Assembly: GCA_013399015.1 (NCBI GenBank)
Contig: VWZX01001678.1
Location: 372,001 to 436,000, forward strand
Length of the DNA: 64,000 nucleotides
Reading direction: 5' to 3'
Origin: Galbula dea
Lineage: Eukaryota; Chordata; Aves; Piciformes; Galbulidae
Shown: positions 12,901 to 25,198 of the stretch, piece after piece
Numbering within the stretch: position 1 is the first letter of the stretch
Layout of the letters: each line of letters starts with the position of its first letter
Position numbers and translations under genes: made by a program
Notes under the pieces: generated by a model
The model's database searches: none
Seen by the model: the letters and a program-made list of their open reading frames with translations, nothing else
What the model was told of the DNA's origin: nothing

Positions 12901-15900
12901 GAACTATAAGGAACTCCTGTGGATTTTGCTTGGCTGTTAGGTTCTGTGGAGGAGCAATCTATTTCTGTCTGCTTGAGTGATGCCACCTCGTTAGAAATGA
13001 TGAAGCACTGACCTGGCCGCAGGCAGCAGACTCACTTGCTTTCAAATCCCCTTCTGGAATTTCACAGAGGGTTAAGACCATCAGATGTGTAAGTGAGTGC
13101 CTTGATATTTCATTTCCATTCACAACTTTTTCTTTCCTTTGTCAGTTATTCCCTGTGCATTTTCCTCTTCTTCAGCAAATTGAGAAACACTGCCTGCAAT
13201 TCCTGTATTATTCCTCCCCATGTTATGCTAGCAGGAAAACAAAGTAGCAAACTAATTATTTCTCAAGAGAGGAAAAGCACTTCTGAGTAGACTTCCCATT
13301 GTGGGGGCAAGGCCAGAGCTGATGGGAGATTTAGAGCAGGAATTCCTCTGTGATGTTTACCATGCTGTTCAAACCAACCTTTCCTACCTAAATCCCAGAG
13401 TGCAGGCATCACAGGAGAGAAAAAAAAACCTCTCAGGCACACATGGTTTTGTTGCCACTGAATGATGTTTTCATTCCCTGTCATCAGATTGACTCAAAAA
13501 CCCTTATCCACAATCTAGGACTCAAAAGGATCTGTAATGAGTTAAACCATATAGCCACTAAGACATGTCCAGTATATCCTAGGTGTTTTACTTTACAAAA
13601 ACTCTATTTGATCCACTTGTGTGCTTCCTGCACCACCATTTTCCTTTTTTTTCCACTGTATCATCCTCTTGGTACTTTAATTCCTGCCCTAGTCATGCAC
13701 AGATGCAAATTTCTACCTTTAGGCTTCCAGATCTACATTAGCATATGTCAAACTCATCACAGTGACCTGGGCCCCAGGAGCTCAAATATCAAAGTCTGTG
13801 AGCCTGGGACTCTGTGTTTGCCTTGAACGTTGATCTAGGACCTTAGGAATCTTTTCCTCAGAATGGTTGTTTTTCCTAATTAATCTCTATATGTGTCTAG
13901 TTGTACATACACATATATGGACAGAAAGTAAAGCACAAATGTATGTGTAATTAACAGTTGCCTTTGTACAAGTGTATCCTGTATGTGCAGCTTGAAGGCT
14001 TACAGCCCTCTCTTTCTCACTCAGCTTATATATTACAATACTGATTAATTACAGATATCTAGTGGGGTTTTTTTTCTTCAATTATCATGTAGTTACTGAA
14101 TGAGGAAATAAACTTTCCTAGTTTTCCCATAAGAATGAGGAATACTAAAAAAATATTGCACAAGTAGAACTTTGGTACACTTTTGCTACCTGTAGGTCAG
14201 TCTGTTAAAGCCAGTGAAATCCTTTCTGTCCAGTGCTTTCAAGATGCAAGGCACTAAATGTGTTATTTGAAATCCACAAAATAAGTTTTTAAACTCGGGA
14301 CCCTGCTGTATCAACATGAAAGTCATCCTCTCCACATCCAGCTGTCACTTGAGCTTTTCTAAAAGCAAATTCAGTAGTTGTATCCTGCTTTCAAGTGATC
14401 TGGAATTTAAAATATGCCAGATTTAGCCATGTGCTAGTAAGACAATGTCAAGAACTTTATATTTCAAACTCTGGATTGCAGGAATGATATTGCAGTCAGA
14501 AATGCTTTGCATTTGCTCTTAGTTCTGCAGCTCCCATCTGTATATGTGTAAAGGTTAGATTTGCAAAACACCTTGTTTAAAAAGAAGGTTTCTAAGGTTC
14601 AAACATCAAACAAGTATGAGGTGGGCAATGGCAGAATTAAGGCAGCCTTGCACATGTTTAGTTTGCTATCTACACCTTTTCTGCTGGTGTATATATTACC
14701 TCATGCAGCCTTTACAGATATAATCAATTATTCTTTCCTTTAAGCTTTCTCTGAGAGTTAATTAGGGTTGTATAGTAAAGGAGATTAATAAAAAAGAGGG
14801 GCCCTACCTAAAAAGCTTGAAGTATCCAAGTCCATAGAAAAACAAACCATTTCATGAACCACTGAACTAGTAAAAACAGTTTTCCAGCCATCCATTCCCT
14901 AAACCCCTTTCCCTACTGCTTCTGTAACTTCTCTGTTTGCCTAAGCAAACAGCTGCATGTTGTGTCTAAGCCCATTCTTGGTCCTTAGCTCTACCCAAGA
15001 GTTTGCAACCTTGAGTATTAATTGTCTTTGACATCAGTGACCTGCTGTGAAGTTGGGCTGGAACTGCCCAGCAGGTTCACATATTGTCAAGGCAGAGAGG
15101 AAGACAGGTGGACAGGTGCATGGAAAGAGAGTTTGACTAACCTCATGTTAATGATTTTTTAATCATCTATAAAAGGTATATATGTCATCATGGCCTGAGA
15201 TTATACCATTTTGAACCCAAGAAATGATTTCCCACAGACAGGGTATGGAGCAGGATATTGGACAGCATTAATTCAAAGTCAAAGTATTTATTTTGAAACT
15301 TAAAAATTCTTAACTTAAGAACATAGTTCTCATCTAAAACATGTTCTTTCGAAAGCTTGTTTTTGTGGCCCCTATGATTAAAGGCTTCCAGCAAATGATA
15401 TATATATAACTAGAAAGCAGTGTAAATCTTGAAAGGCAGCTTGGTAGCTTTCATAAATCCTAGAGCTACAGAGAAAAGAGGGAGCAGGAAGAGGGAAATG
15501 TGGTCTAGAAAGTAATTTTTTGTCCACCAAAGACCAGAGCTGACATTCAGTGGGAGTAAAAGTGAAGCACAAGGGAATGTAATTCTAATAAACTGATATC
15601 CCTAGCACACAATCTTCTTCCTGAAAAATACAGTTTATGATTTCTGTGTTGGAGTGCCAGCTTTACCTGAACTGCTAAAGAAAATAAGCCCTTATCATAG
15701 AAAAAGACTTTCTCCTATCTCACCATCCAGTCTCTACCAGAAGCATTTCCATCTTCACTACTGGCTTACTACTTACTACTTCTATTTTGTCTCTTTCACT
15801 GTGGTCCTGACACTGGCCAGAACAGTGATATGTACATGTTTTATATATATTTTTAATGCCAGGTGTAGTTTATTCACTATGAAGAGATTATAAATAAGAC

Positions 15901-16873
15901 ACGCCAGAAACTCCTAAGATGACGGAATATAAAAGGATTATGGAATTACAGTTCTGTCTTCCAAACTGAAAAACACATTTTAGAGACAAATAGAGAAATC
16001 TTAGTTTTAAAAAATGAACTCCCATGTCATGTTGGCAAGCTTATTAACAAAGAAAAAGATATTTATTGTTTGCTGTCTAAATGCATTAGTAACTGGCAGT
16101 AGCACCCAATATCAAGAAAAGATTTATTCCAGCTGTAATTTAATTCCAGCACATTTGGAGACAGCTAAAAAAAGTATACTTCCTAACTGTTTCATTTACT
16201 GAAATTTTATTCTTGAATATTTACACATCAGATAAGTCCCAATTTCTTCTGTGACAGCCTCAAAATTCACTGATTATCTGCATGCTTCCATGGTACAGAT
16301 GGTGCCCAGCATTACAGAGAAGTGTAATAACTTAGGCAAGCTTTGGCATAGTTTGGTGATCTATCCACAGAGAGAAACTGAACCATCAGTTCCCCAATGT
16401 GCCAGTGAGGCTGGAGAATTAATTCCTTTTAAAAACAGCAAATTGAAAAAGAAAGTGGAAAAGTGAGCTGCAAATTTCCTGTTAGCAAGCCACAAGTACA
16501 TCATTGTGATCCTTTGTGTGAGTCATTTTCATCATATCAGGAACAGCTGGAAAAGGAAAACAGAAACGGGGATCATGTGGCTCACACTTATGGCAGCTCA
16601 GAGAGCAAAACAGAGGTAAAGATCACAAACTCCAAAGAGTAAGAAAGTTGTCTGAGGTGGACTCATAATCTCACTCTTTGCCCTTCTGGGAGCGGAAATG
16701 GGAGTGAGGAAGATTTGACTGAAAGATTAGGATCTTATAAACTTTATTACTGGTATTGGTAATGCTGAAAAGAGTCACTGACAAATAACATTCAGTATAA
16801 ATTTTAGATGGGGAGAACATAAGCAGTATGCAGGGCCAAGTAAAACAAATGATCTATCAAACTGCAAAAGCTA

Positions 16874-16885
16874 CCCCCCCCCCCC
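16874..16885 (+). repeat. Poly-C tract, 12 bases
   Basis: Twelve uninterrupted C residues between CTA and ATCC. An isolated homopolymer; its length is probably variable and error-prone in sequencing. Confidence 0.9.
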
Positions 16886-18830
16886 ATCCTTTAGCCTTTT
16901 GACAGTGGTTTCTTTTTTTTCCCAATTTTTTGTGCTCTTGTAGAGTGTCTCACATACTCAGCTGTGGAATTTTACTCTTCCTCTGGAAAAAAAGCACCAC
17001 TGATCTAGCAGTCATCAGGGTCCAGGATGACCCTAGTGTAGACAGACATGCATCTCCTGAGCATGACAGAGGAGCCTTTAACCTCATAAGTGCTCTTTCT
17101 GTGCTCTATATCTCTTCACACTTTCAAGCAAAGGTGAAAGCAGTGGGATCCATATGTTCCTTGTTCCTTTGTAATCCAGACCTGAAGGTGATGGAGGGAG
17201 CAAGAAAATGAGCACAGAGGATGAGCCACAAACTCCTCATTAATAACATATAGAAGAACCACAGCATCTTTAAGATAATTTCCTTTCACGCTTACATACC
17301 AGTTTGTATTTGCACAAGATAATGTTGTCTTCACAATGGTGCAAATAAAGAACACTTGGTGCATCAGGCACTCATTGCATTACTGCTCCTCTGAGCTGGC
17401 AGTGTGACTAACAGTGAAGTTCAAAGGGTAATTCTTTCAAAGGTCAGCAACATAGATCAGATGTCTCTCTTTGCCAGTTTTTCATATTGACGCTCTTCTA
17501 GATAAGACAGAAGATGCCCCTGAACTATGAAGTCTGGTTAAAGACAAGTGCTAGGCAGCAGACAATACGAGGACAATGTCATCTGGTTTGGACTCTGGGA
17601 TAAGGTAGCCAGATTGAACTCAGGTAAGACCACTTTCTGAAAGACTCTTATCTATATAGTTAGCAAGTTATTTTGCCTACAAGTAACTAATGTCTTTCTA
17701 GATGATCCAATGTTTTACTTGTGTGTGGTGGGTTTAAGTGATATTCTGATTTGCAGAGAGCAGTTCTTGTCCATAGTAGTAAGGCAAAGAGCCATCATGA
17801 TCTTGGGTGTAGTGATTTAAGTTATGGGTGGAGTACTTTATCACGATAGTGTGAGTGTTGGTCCTTGTCTGAGGGCTGGATCAGAGGCTGTAGGAGTCTG
17901 TATTTACAACAACTGTAACAAGTCTAGCAGCCAAGAACATCATGGTAAATTGTAAGCCATGAGTGAGGCTGGATTTGTCCCTGTTGTTGTATGGAAAGGG
18001 TACTGAAGAGCACTGGATGTCATGGAAAGCATAAAATGGCATCTAGGAGCAAAGTTAGTCATCTGACAATCACTGTTGCAACTCAGTCCATATTTTCTAC
18101 ACATTGCCCCTCTACTAAAGGAGTTTTCATTATGGAATATGATCCATGTTGAAATTGAGTTGTACCCAAAATTATTTTATCCAGCCTCAATGAAATGGTG
18201 CTTGACAAGGCAATCTGAAGAGTAGTTCAGCAGATGTAGTTTGAGCTTGGCAACCATTGATTGGAGGCACACAGGAAAAGGAAATTTCATATAATCTGGC
18301 AGTTGTAGGATGAGCAAACTGTTGTTAGTCAAAAAGAAGAAATATGATCATTAAGGAGTATGGCAAAACCTGGGAAAGTAGATTGTTCAGTGCTGACCAA
18401 ATGAATGGAGGGTGTACAAAGATTCCTAGCAGCTTCTGTTGGTAACACAGAGTAAAATCACCCAGGTGAGCTGAAGAAAGTTAATACTTAAGAGTAATAT
18501 TTAGGGTAGAAGATTTGGGGTTAAGTTTCAGAGATCCATAATGCCATACTGGAATGCTTTTTAGTAACAGTGTATTTTACAGGATTTTACTGGGCTTTGT
18601 TTGTCCTCTGTAACTTTGTTTACAATATTTTAATAGCTATTTACATTCAACTACAATAAAGATCCATTTTCCCTTTTTAAAGATTATCTGGTTTAAGAAA
18701 GATCCTGAGTACCTGGATAGGAACAGTGTGTATTGATTACCCACCATACACACACTCTTATACCAGGATATGGCATGCATTGAGATCACCTGTGGTATGC
18801 ACAGACTGCCACCACAACCATTAAGTTACT

Positions 18831-18869
18831 ATTAAACTACACCATTAAAACCATTAAACTACACCATTA
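18831..18869 (+). repeat. Short tandem duplication, 22-bp period
   Basis: ATTAAACTACACCATTA occurs at 18831-18847 and again at 18853-18869, separated by AAACC. A shorter ACCATTAAG relative precedes it at 18817. This is a local duplication in noncoding DNA. Confidence 0.8.
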
Positions 18870-19696
18870 GGCTCCTACCACGGCAAACTAATGGACGTCA
18901 GCAAGCATTTCATTTGCTGCTTTCTTTAGAAACTGTGACAGCCTGGTGATGCTTGGTTTCATAAGCTGCCCTATTTCGATCTACTATCTTTAAACTCATT
19001 TCATTCAGCTAATCAACAAGCCAAAGTCTTCTCAGCTTCACCAGCACGTGCTCTCAGTAGCATAAATCACAGTAAGATATGAGGTTTCATCACTGTACAC
19101 AAATCCTAAATTTATCTGAGAGCCTCTGGCTTGTAATATGTTTCCTGCCAAGCTTTGAAGGATGGGTTGAGTGTTGATATCATGAAAAGTTAAGTTTTGA
19201 GGATAAATCTTTCCTCTGAGGTGTTAATCAGTGGTACTCTGACAAGGAGCAGGGGGTGGGAGAGAAGTATCAATGAACTAAGTGTCTCAGCCTGTCGGGG
19301 CTCTAAAGAGAGAAGCAAATCCAGTACTTGTGGATGCTATTCAATACCGAGGCACACGCAGCCCCTGAGGACATGAATATTCAAAGGATGTGACTTCAGT
19401 GGCCCAGAGTTCACGCAAGCTCTCAGTCAGATCCATGCTTTGTATTTCATTCGTGATGCTGTTGTATTTCAACAAGAATATTAACTTCAAGAATCAGAAG
19501 TGAAGTTCACAGAAAAATGATAGTGAAAACAGTCTTGAGTAAAGCAACTTCAGGGGACTTTGGAAGTGAAAAATGTATTGAGTTGGTCTGGCATTTTAAA
19601 TTGCTGGCTTTACCCACACTTGACTAGTGCAAAACAGTTACAAATATAATGTCTGTGTTTTTATGTGTCTAGATAAGTGTACATGTACTGCACATC

Positions 19697-19734
19697 TATA
19701 TGCACATACATGTGTGCATATACACATATGCATA
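19697..19734. repeat. 38-bp alternating purine-pyrimidine tract
   Basis: Strict purine-pyrimidine alternation from TATATGCACA to TATGCATA, with an internal inverted repeat TATGCACA / TGTGCATA around a 6-bp centre. Such tracts can adopt Z-DNA or cruciform shapes in vitro. Confidence 0.75.
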
Positions 19735-21544
19735 GTTATCAGTGTCACTAAAGAATCTGAAAATGCAGTATGTGTTCCAATGTATGAGATGAATGAATTA
19801 TTTGACATAATAGTCATGCCTAAGCAGGGACAATTCCACTTGTTTTGCCATTTGTGGTGATTAACTTTTCATAGATGCAATAGCAGAGTGACTAGTTGAG
19901 GCACATATTTTTCATTATGGTTTTCCATTTCCATTTTACATTACTCTACTAACTAATTTCATCTTTGCTTCTCAAACCCATAGTAGTAATGCACAAGGGC
20001 TGTTACTCTAATAGTCCTTTGTTTGCTGTCCTAAGTATTCCTTTTCCTTCTAAATGAAGTGTTCAGACCATGTTGACCAGTTGTCTAAATGTGGGCTATG
20101 CAGAGAAGTAACAGAACTTTTCTGTTGACCACCATTTGTACAAGTAAACTAAGAACATATACATCTTACAGTGGGCAAAAATGGCCAGGTAGGATGATGA
20201 CATGCATCAAGCTATACAGATGCAAAACTACTTTGGCTGCAGAAAGGAAGTACCTGAGGTTTTTTTTGGGAAAATGCCCTGCTTTCCTCCATGTTGTCAC
20301 CTCCAGAAGAATTACTGTCAAAGGTTGGATTGTTGCATTTAGCATAATCTTTTATTCAGTGCCACCTCCTGCTAAGAAGCAGCTCTAGTATCAGCCAGGG
20401 ATGGGTTTCTAAGTTTTTCATGAAGTGCATTTGGCAAGGTATGAACCTGGATGCCTACAGTATTCCCCTAGCCCCATTCTGCAGGGTGATTAAGATGGAA
20501 GGCCAACTGTATGGATCATTTGAGCTTAGCAATCTCCCTGGTGAGCAGTAGGGCAGACAGAGGAAAAACAAATGGCTTCTGGAGTATCAAGGTTGTTCTG
20601 TGGGTGACCTGAGCTCAAAAGACAAGGAAAAGTCCTTCACGCACTTCCATAAATACAAATAAGGGCAATCTATGCCTAAAGGGAGAGAAGTTCTCCCCAG
20701 TGATAAAACTGTATTTTGTTAGGAAGAATATACAAAAAAGCCCTGGCATATGGTAACTGTCATGCCTGAGCTTGAATTCTTGTTCCTTTTTGTGCTTTGA
20801 AAGGTTTAAACCAGGTCTGCACATTTTTCACTAGCAAATGACTCTTACAGCCCTGCTGTTCTGCTGCAATCCATTGGTTTCATGGGGTGCAGCACAAGTG
20901 CTTGCATTTGTTCTTGTCATAAATCTACTGTGCAGTTCACCTTCTTTCTGTGATGTTCTCCACGAGACCTGTGCATTCACTTCCAGGTAATGATCTACAA
21001 GCATACCAGATCTTTGAGGGCCTGATGAATCCACCCTACAGCTTAATTGTATAATTGTTGATCACTGTTTTGCTACCATGTGCAGCCCAACCTGTCTCTT
21101 TTTCCCCTAGCAGATGTAACTAACCATCAACACACCTGTAAGCAGTGTTTCCTAGAAGAGCTTTATTTCTTCTGTAATAAAAGAGTCAAGCTGACTGATG
21201 ATCTGCATAGGGATGTCACCTCCAGTGTAAATACTCCAGAAAAGGTGAATCTGAAGCACTACAGTAAAGGAAGAGAAAGGAAATGCAGAAATACTAATAG
21301 GGGAATATCTGGCAGAGAAATAGCATTGCAGAAAACAAGGTGTTATAGAGAATTACAGGTGAAATATGAGCCAGCAATATGATGCCAAAACCAGGAAATA
21401 GTATTCTGGGGAATACGAACAAAGAACGTCATATAAAGCACATGTGAGATAAATGCTGTGCTCTACTCCTCCTGTGCAGGCTTCTGCAGGAGGTATAGTG
21501 TCAGCTTAGGTCACCATGTTCTGAGGAGGATGTAAGAGAGAACA

Positions 21545-21960
21545 GAAGAAAGAAGAGGTTCAGACAATAGGACCTGTTTGTGAGGTTGAAACAACTGGCT
21601 ATCTTTGGTCTAAAAGCAGGAAAATTCAAGCGAGATGTTTGTCTTCTAACACAAAAAGGGCTCTAAAGGTTATGAGGAAGGGATCAATAGAAGTGTTGGT
21701 GTATCCTTGCCATTTCTGCTAAGGGAAATGGCAAAATGAAATTTGGTTAATTTGCAACAAAGGAGAGTTCAGCTGAACAACTAGCTTTGGGGTTTGTGGG
21801 TTTGTTTTTCATTTAGAATATTGATTTTGATTGAAAATTAGAAGAGTAATCACAATACTAAGAGCAATGAAATTCTTTAACAACCTTCCAGTAGGAACAA
21901 AGATGATAAAGCTCACTACTTTTAATGTGGACTTCAAACCCACTCTGTTTTCACCAGAGT
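21545..21960 (+). mobile_element. Probable ancient CR1-like 3' fragment
   Basis: The stretch TATCTTTGGTCTAAAAGCAGG, followed by a phrase resembling GGGAAATGG...TTAATTTGCAACAAAGGAGAG, recalls the 3' part of old avian CR1 subfamilies. There GGTTTAATCTGCAGCAAAGGAGATTTAGG precedes the last coding segment. The rest is too diverged for me to align by eye, and both ends are uncertain. Confidence 0.45.
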
Positions 21961-24547
21961 GCTAAATGACCTTTATAAAGAGCAGAAAAGGTTACTTTTC
22001 CACTCCAAAAAGTTAAAGACTTACCAGAACAGGACCACTATAAACACTCCTCAGCCTCTTATTGTGGACTGTATGGGTATGAACTGGAGTATTAATTTCA
22101 TAAAATCTTTTTATCTGTCTTTAGATAGATGTATGTATGCAAATTCTCTTTGAAATTGTACATGCAAATGCCAGACAAATCTACAGGCAGTGTTTGTCCC
22201 ACAGGCAAGGTGGGACAAAGGTAGACCATTTTGCCCTTTTCTGGTTTCTGTCATGTATATTCTATCAAAATGTATATTGTACAATTCTGTGCAAACTGTA
22301 CGTTGCCATGAGGACATTAAAACAATTTTCCTAATGCAGCCTTAGTTTTCCATCCCTGTAAAGCCCTTGGCTGCTTGGTGCAGACTTGCCTACATTTCAT
22401 GAGGGATGTCAATAGTGAAATTTTACAACCAAGCAGTATTTCAGGACCTACAGTAACAAAGTTAGAGAGTTATAGCATTAGTCTTCCATCTCTCCTTTGC
22501 CCCTTTGGCTGTTGCAATATATTGCTGTCCCACAGCGTTTCAGCCAGATGAAACTTTTTCAAGGGAGCCAGGTTCCTGGCTCCTCTATAGCACAATCCAG
22601 TATCTATCTCACATGTGTACCCTTTAATATTGCCAGCATGTTATAAGGGAACCAAAATCCAACTGGAAGTCTGTGAAGTTTCTCATAAAATAAAACAAGG
22701 ATGTTTTCTTCTCCTAGACATCTAACTCACCTGCTAGCAGCTGTGTCCAAAGGTGTTGTCTCTAGCTGGCCATACTGAAGCTATTAAAGAAGGCAGAAGC
22801 ACTTAAATTTGAGAAGTTAAGCCAAGGATTTTGTCTACCACAGATTAAGGGGTTGAAGGAAGTTGAAGGATTTATTGGTCTTTGCAATGTACCCCTGGGA
22901 GGGTGCCCAGCCAGGAAGGATATTGCTTTGCTGGTATTCTGAACCCCACAGTGGAGGTACCATGGAAGACTTGAGCGTAATAATGGCTGCATGGTTGTTT
23001 TGAGATAATTTAAGTAATAGCTGCTGCTGAAAGAGATGATTGATACTCACCCCTCTGCTCCATGCCATCCTTTCCTCATGCCTCCTGGTCTTGCCACTCT
23101 CATGCAAGTGAGGTCAGGGGGCTGCTCTCTCTGAAAACCCAGCAAAAAGCAGTAGTTTCCAGCCAGATCACTTTTTGCTCTCCCTCACACATTAGTGCAA
23201 GTGCCAATGCAAAACTGGGAACAGCAGCATCTCTCAGGGTGCCAGGAAAGGGTGAGATCACGCATTTCAGCTGCTGTCTGCATCTAGACTGGCTTAAAGA
23301 TGCCATGAAAACACAGCCTAATCTGTCTGCTGGTGTGTCTCAACTTATTTGGATGAATATGGCAGACATGCTTGAGGTCCTTGTGGTTCATCTGCAGAAA
23401 GAAAGCAGTCATGTCTCCCTTTCAGTGAACAAGGGTAGGCAGCACTTCTATGGAAGACAACTTGCTGATGTCCCAGAATGCAGCTCTGGTGGGTACTGTT
23501 GCCGTGTGCTTCAGGTGGACACAGTTTATAATGTATAAAATACAAATAGAAATTGATAGAAAAACCAATCTGTGAATACTTCTACGATTTACCTTCCTAA
23601 TTGACTCATTCTACTTCACTGGAAAAATTCATAATATGATTTCTAGTTTGAAGGGGATGGTATTTCTAGAGGCAAAAGGTTCTCTGACTCATTATTTCTG
23701 TCTTTGTTCTCACATAGTGGTGATAGAAGAGAGAAGAAAGGAAATCACAAATTGAATGGCCCTATGAAATGATAAATTATAAATGAGTAATCTGAGCTGA
23801 AGTATGTGTCAGGACATCTTACCAAGCTGCTTTCTCCATCTTTTGGGTTTGTTTTTAATAAATAGCAACTCCTTCTCTAGGCAAGAAAACGGAAGTAATG
23901 CTACACAAGTCGTCATTTCATGAAACCACTGAGTACCTTTTCGAGTTCCTTTGGAACATTAAGTGATGTGGTAGGTGAATTCCTAGTTCTGCTGTAGCAT
24001 ATTCTCTTCCCTTTTTGTCCTCTTAAGTGGTGCAGGAGGCCTTTAAACCACCATGACCAATAAGGAGGAATTTTCTAAAGAAAATTGCTGTCATGTTATT
24101 CTTTGTAAATAAGTGTAGTATTCTGCTTCACCTGGTATGAGTGCTTGTTTTTTGGCATTGCTGCAGAGTCTGTTGTGATCAGAGGTGAGCGGCCTGCTGT
24201 AAACTCAGCTCTGGCCTCCAGGCAGCTTTGCAGATTTCTACATCTCTTGTTCCTTCCCTGTCATTCTATTATAGTAACATAGGGTGAGACTTCTTCCACT
24301 TGACTGCAAGTAAAATAAGTCAGTCTCCAGTCTTGCTCCTTTCCCCAGACCAGAGTTTCCTCCGGTAACTGAACATGGATGCTTGTTTTCAAAGATCTGG
24401 CTTCAAGCTGAAGACAAGTTGCATGCTTGGGCTTTGAGAATTATCACACATTTCTTGGTGAGGAGGTGGAAACCTCTCTTTGTTGGAAGTGTATGTATCT
24501 GTAAATATAAATACTAGAGAAGCTGATTTTGAAACTCCCTTAAAAGC
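21961..24547. other. Intergenic between old CR1 and the ERVL-like LTR
   Basis: No feature recognised. A 158-codon chance frame at 23062-23538 has no known domain. Confidence 0.6.
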
Positions 24548-25198
24548 TGTCGTGGGTGGAAGCTGGGCACGATTACCGACCCACGGCAGACGTTCCTTAT
24601 TACCCCCTTCCCTCCCCAACCGGAAAAGATAGGGAACAATATGGGCAGAGAGGCTTCTGGATTATTAAAGTAGTTTTAGTTTTACTTTCCAATAACAATG
24701 TTAAATGAAACACATATAAATATATACAGGACCTAAACACCGAACCAAACTTCCCCCACCGAAGCTGCAAACGTTCTGTGTTGGAGCTTCCAGTAGCAGC
24801 TCGAGTCCCCTCCAGGCAGCCACCCTTTCAGCTCTCTTCCCCCAGCACTAGTCCGAGTCGAAACAGCTAGTTCCCAGTAGCAAACCCACGCTGTTCAGCT
24901 GCCAGCACCTACAGACCAAGTCCCACCACAAAGTCCCCTCACAGACTAAATCCCAGCCCCCCACCCAGGGTCCCAAAAACCTCCGATTTCCGTTTCCCTC
25001 TGGGGGCAGGGTCCTTACTTAAGATTCAGGAATTTCAGGTTTTACAGGGGAAGTTCAGGTAGCTCTGGCAAGGTGTGTGGGGGAACTGATGCTGAATATG
25101 ATGCCTATGGGATGGAATACCTTTTAGAATATAAAATCACTGAACAGAATTAATTCTGTTCTAACCCAAGCCAGGGCATTCTAACCCAAACCAGGACA
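24548..25198 (-). mobile_element. Solo LTR of an avian ERVL-like endogenous retrovirus
   Basis: Read on the minus strand, the element begins TGTCCTGGTTTGGGTTAGAA (25198 leftwards) and ends CCACCCACGACA at 24548, so it has the TG...CA ends of a retroviral LTR with an imperfect inverted repeat (TGTCCTGG / TGTCGTGG). The length, 651 bp, is normal for ERVL LTRs. It is richer in G+C than its flanks over 24750-25020. An AT-rich TATATATTTATATG box lies near 24718-24731 on the minus strand. The 5-bp flanks (AAAGC left, AAATA right) are not identical, so any target duplication has decayed. No gag, pol or env sequence adjoins it, so it is a solo LTR left by recombination. Confidence 0.8.

Larger units (their letters stand above)
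6921..21544. other. Intergenic, 14.6 kb, no gene recognised
   Basis: The longest repeat-poor stretch of the window. It holds the palindrome-containing block near 12770-13020, the poly-C tract, the 22-bp tandem duplication and one alternating purine-pyrimidine tract. The reading frames in it (up to about 150 codons) lack domains, start context or codon bias that I could defend. Confidence 0.65.

Noticed and set aside
13443..13826. 127-codon plus frame
   Set aside because: No domain, no bias, embedded in AT-rich intergenic DNA.
23062..23538. 158-codon open frame on the plus strand
   Set aside because: No recognisable domain, no splice or promoter context, and overlapping open frames on the other strand; looks like chance.
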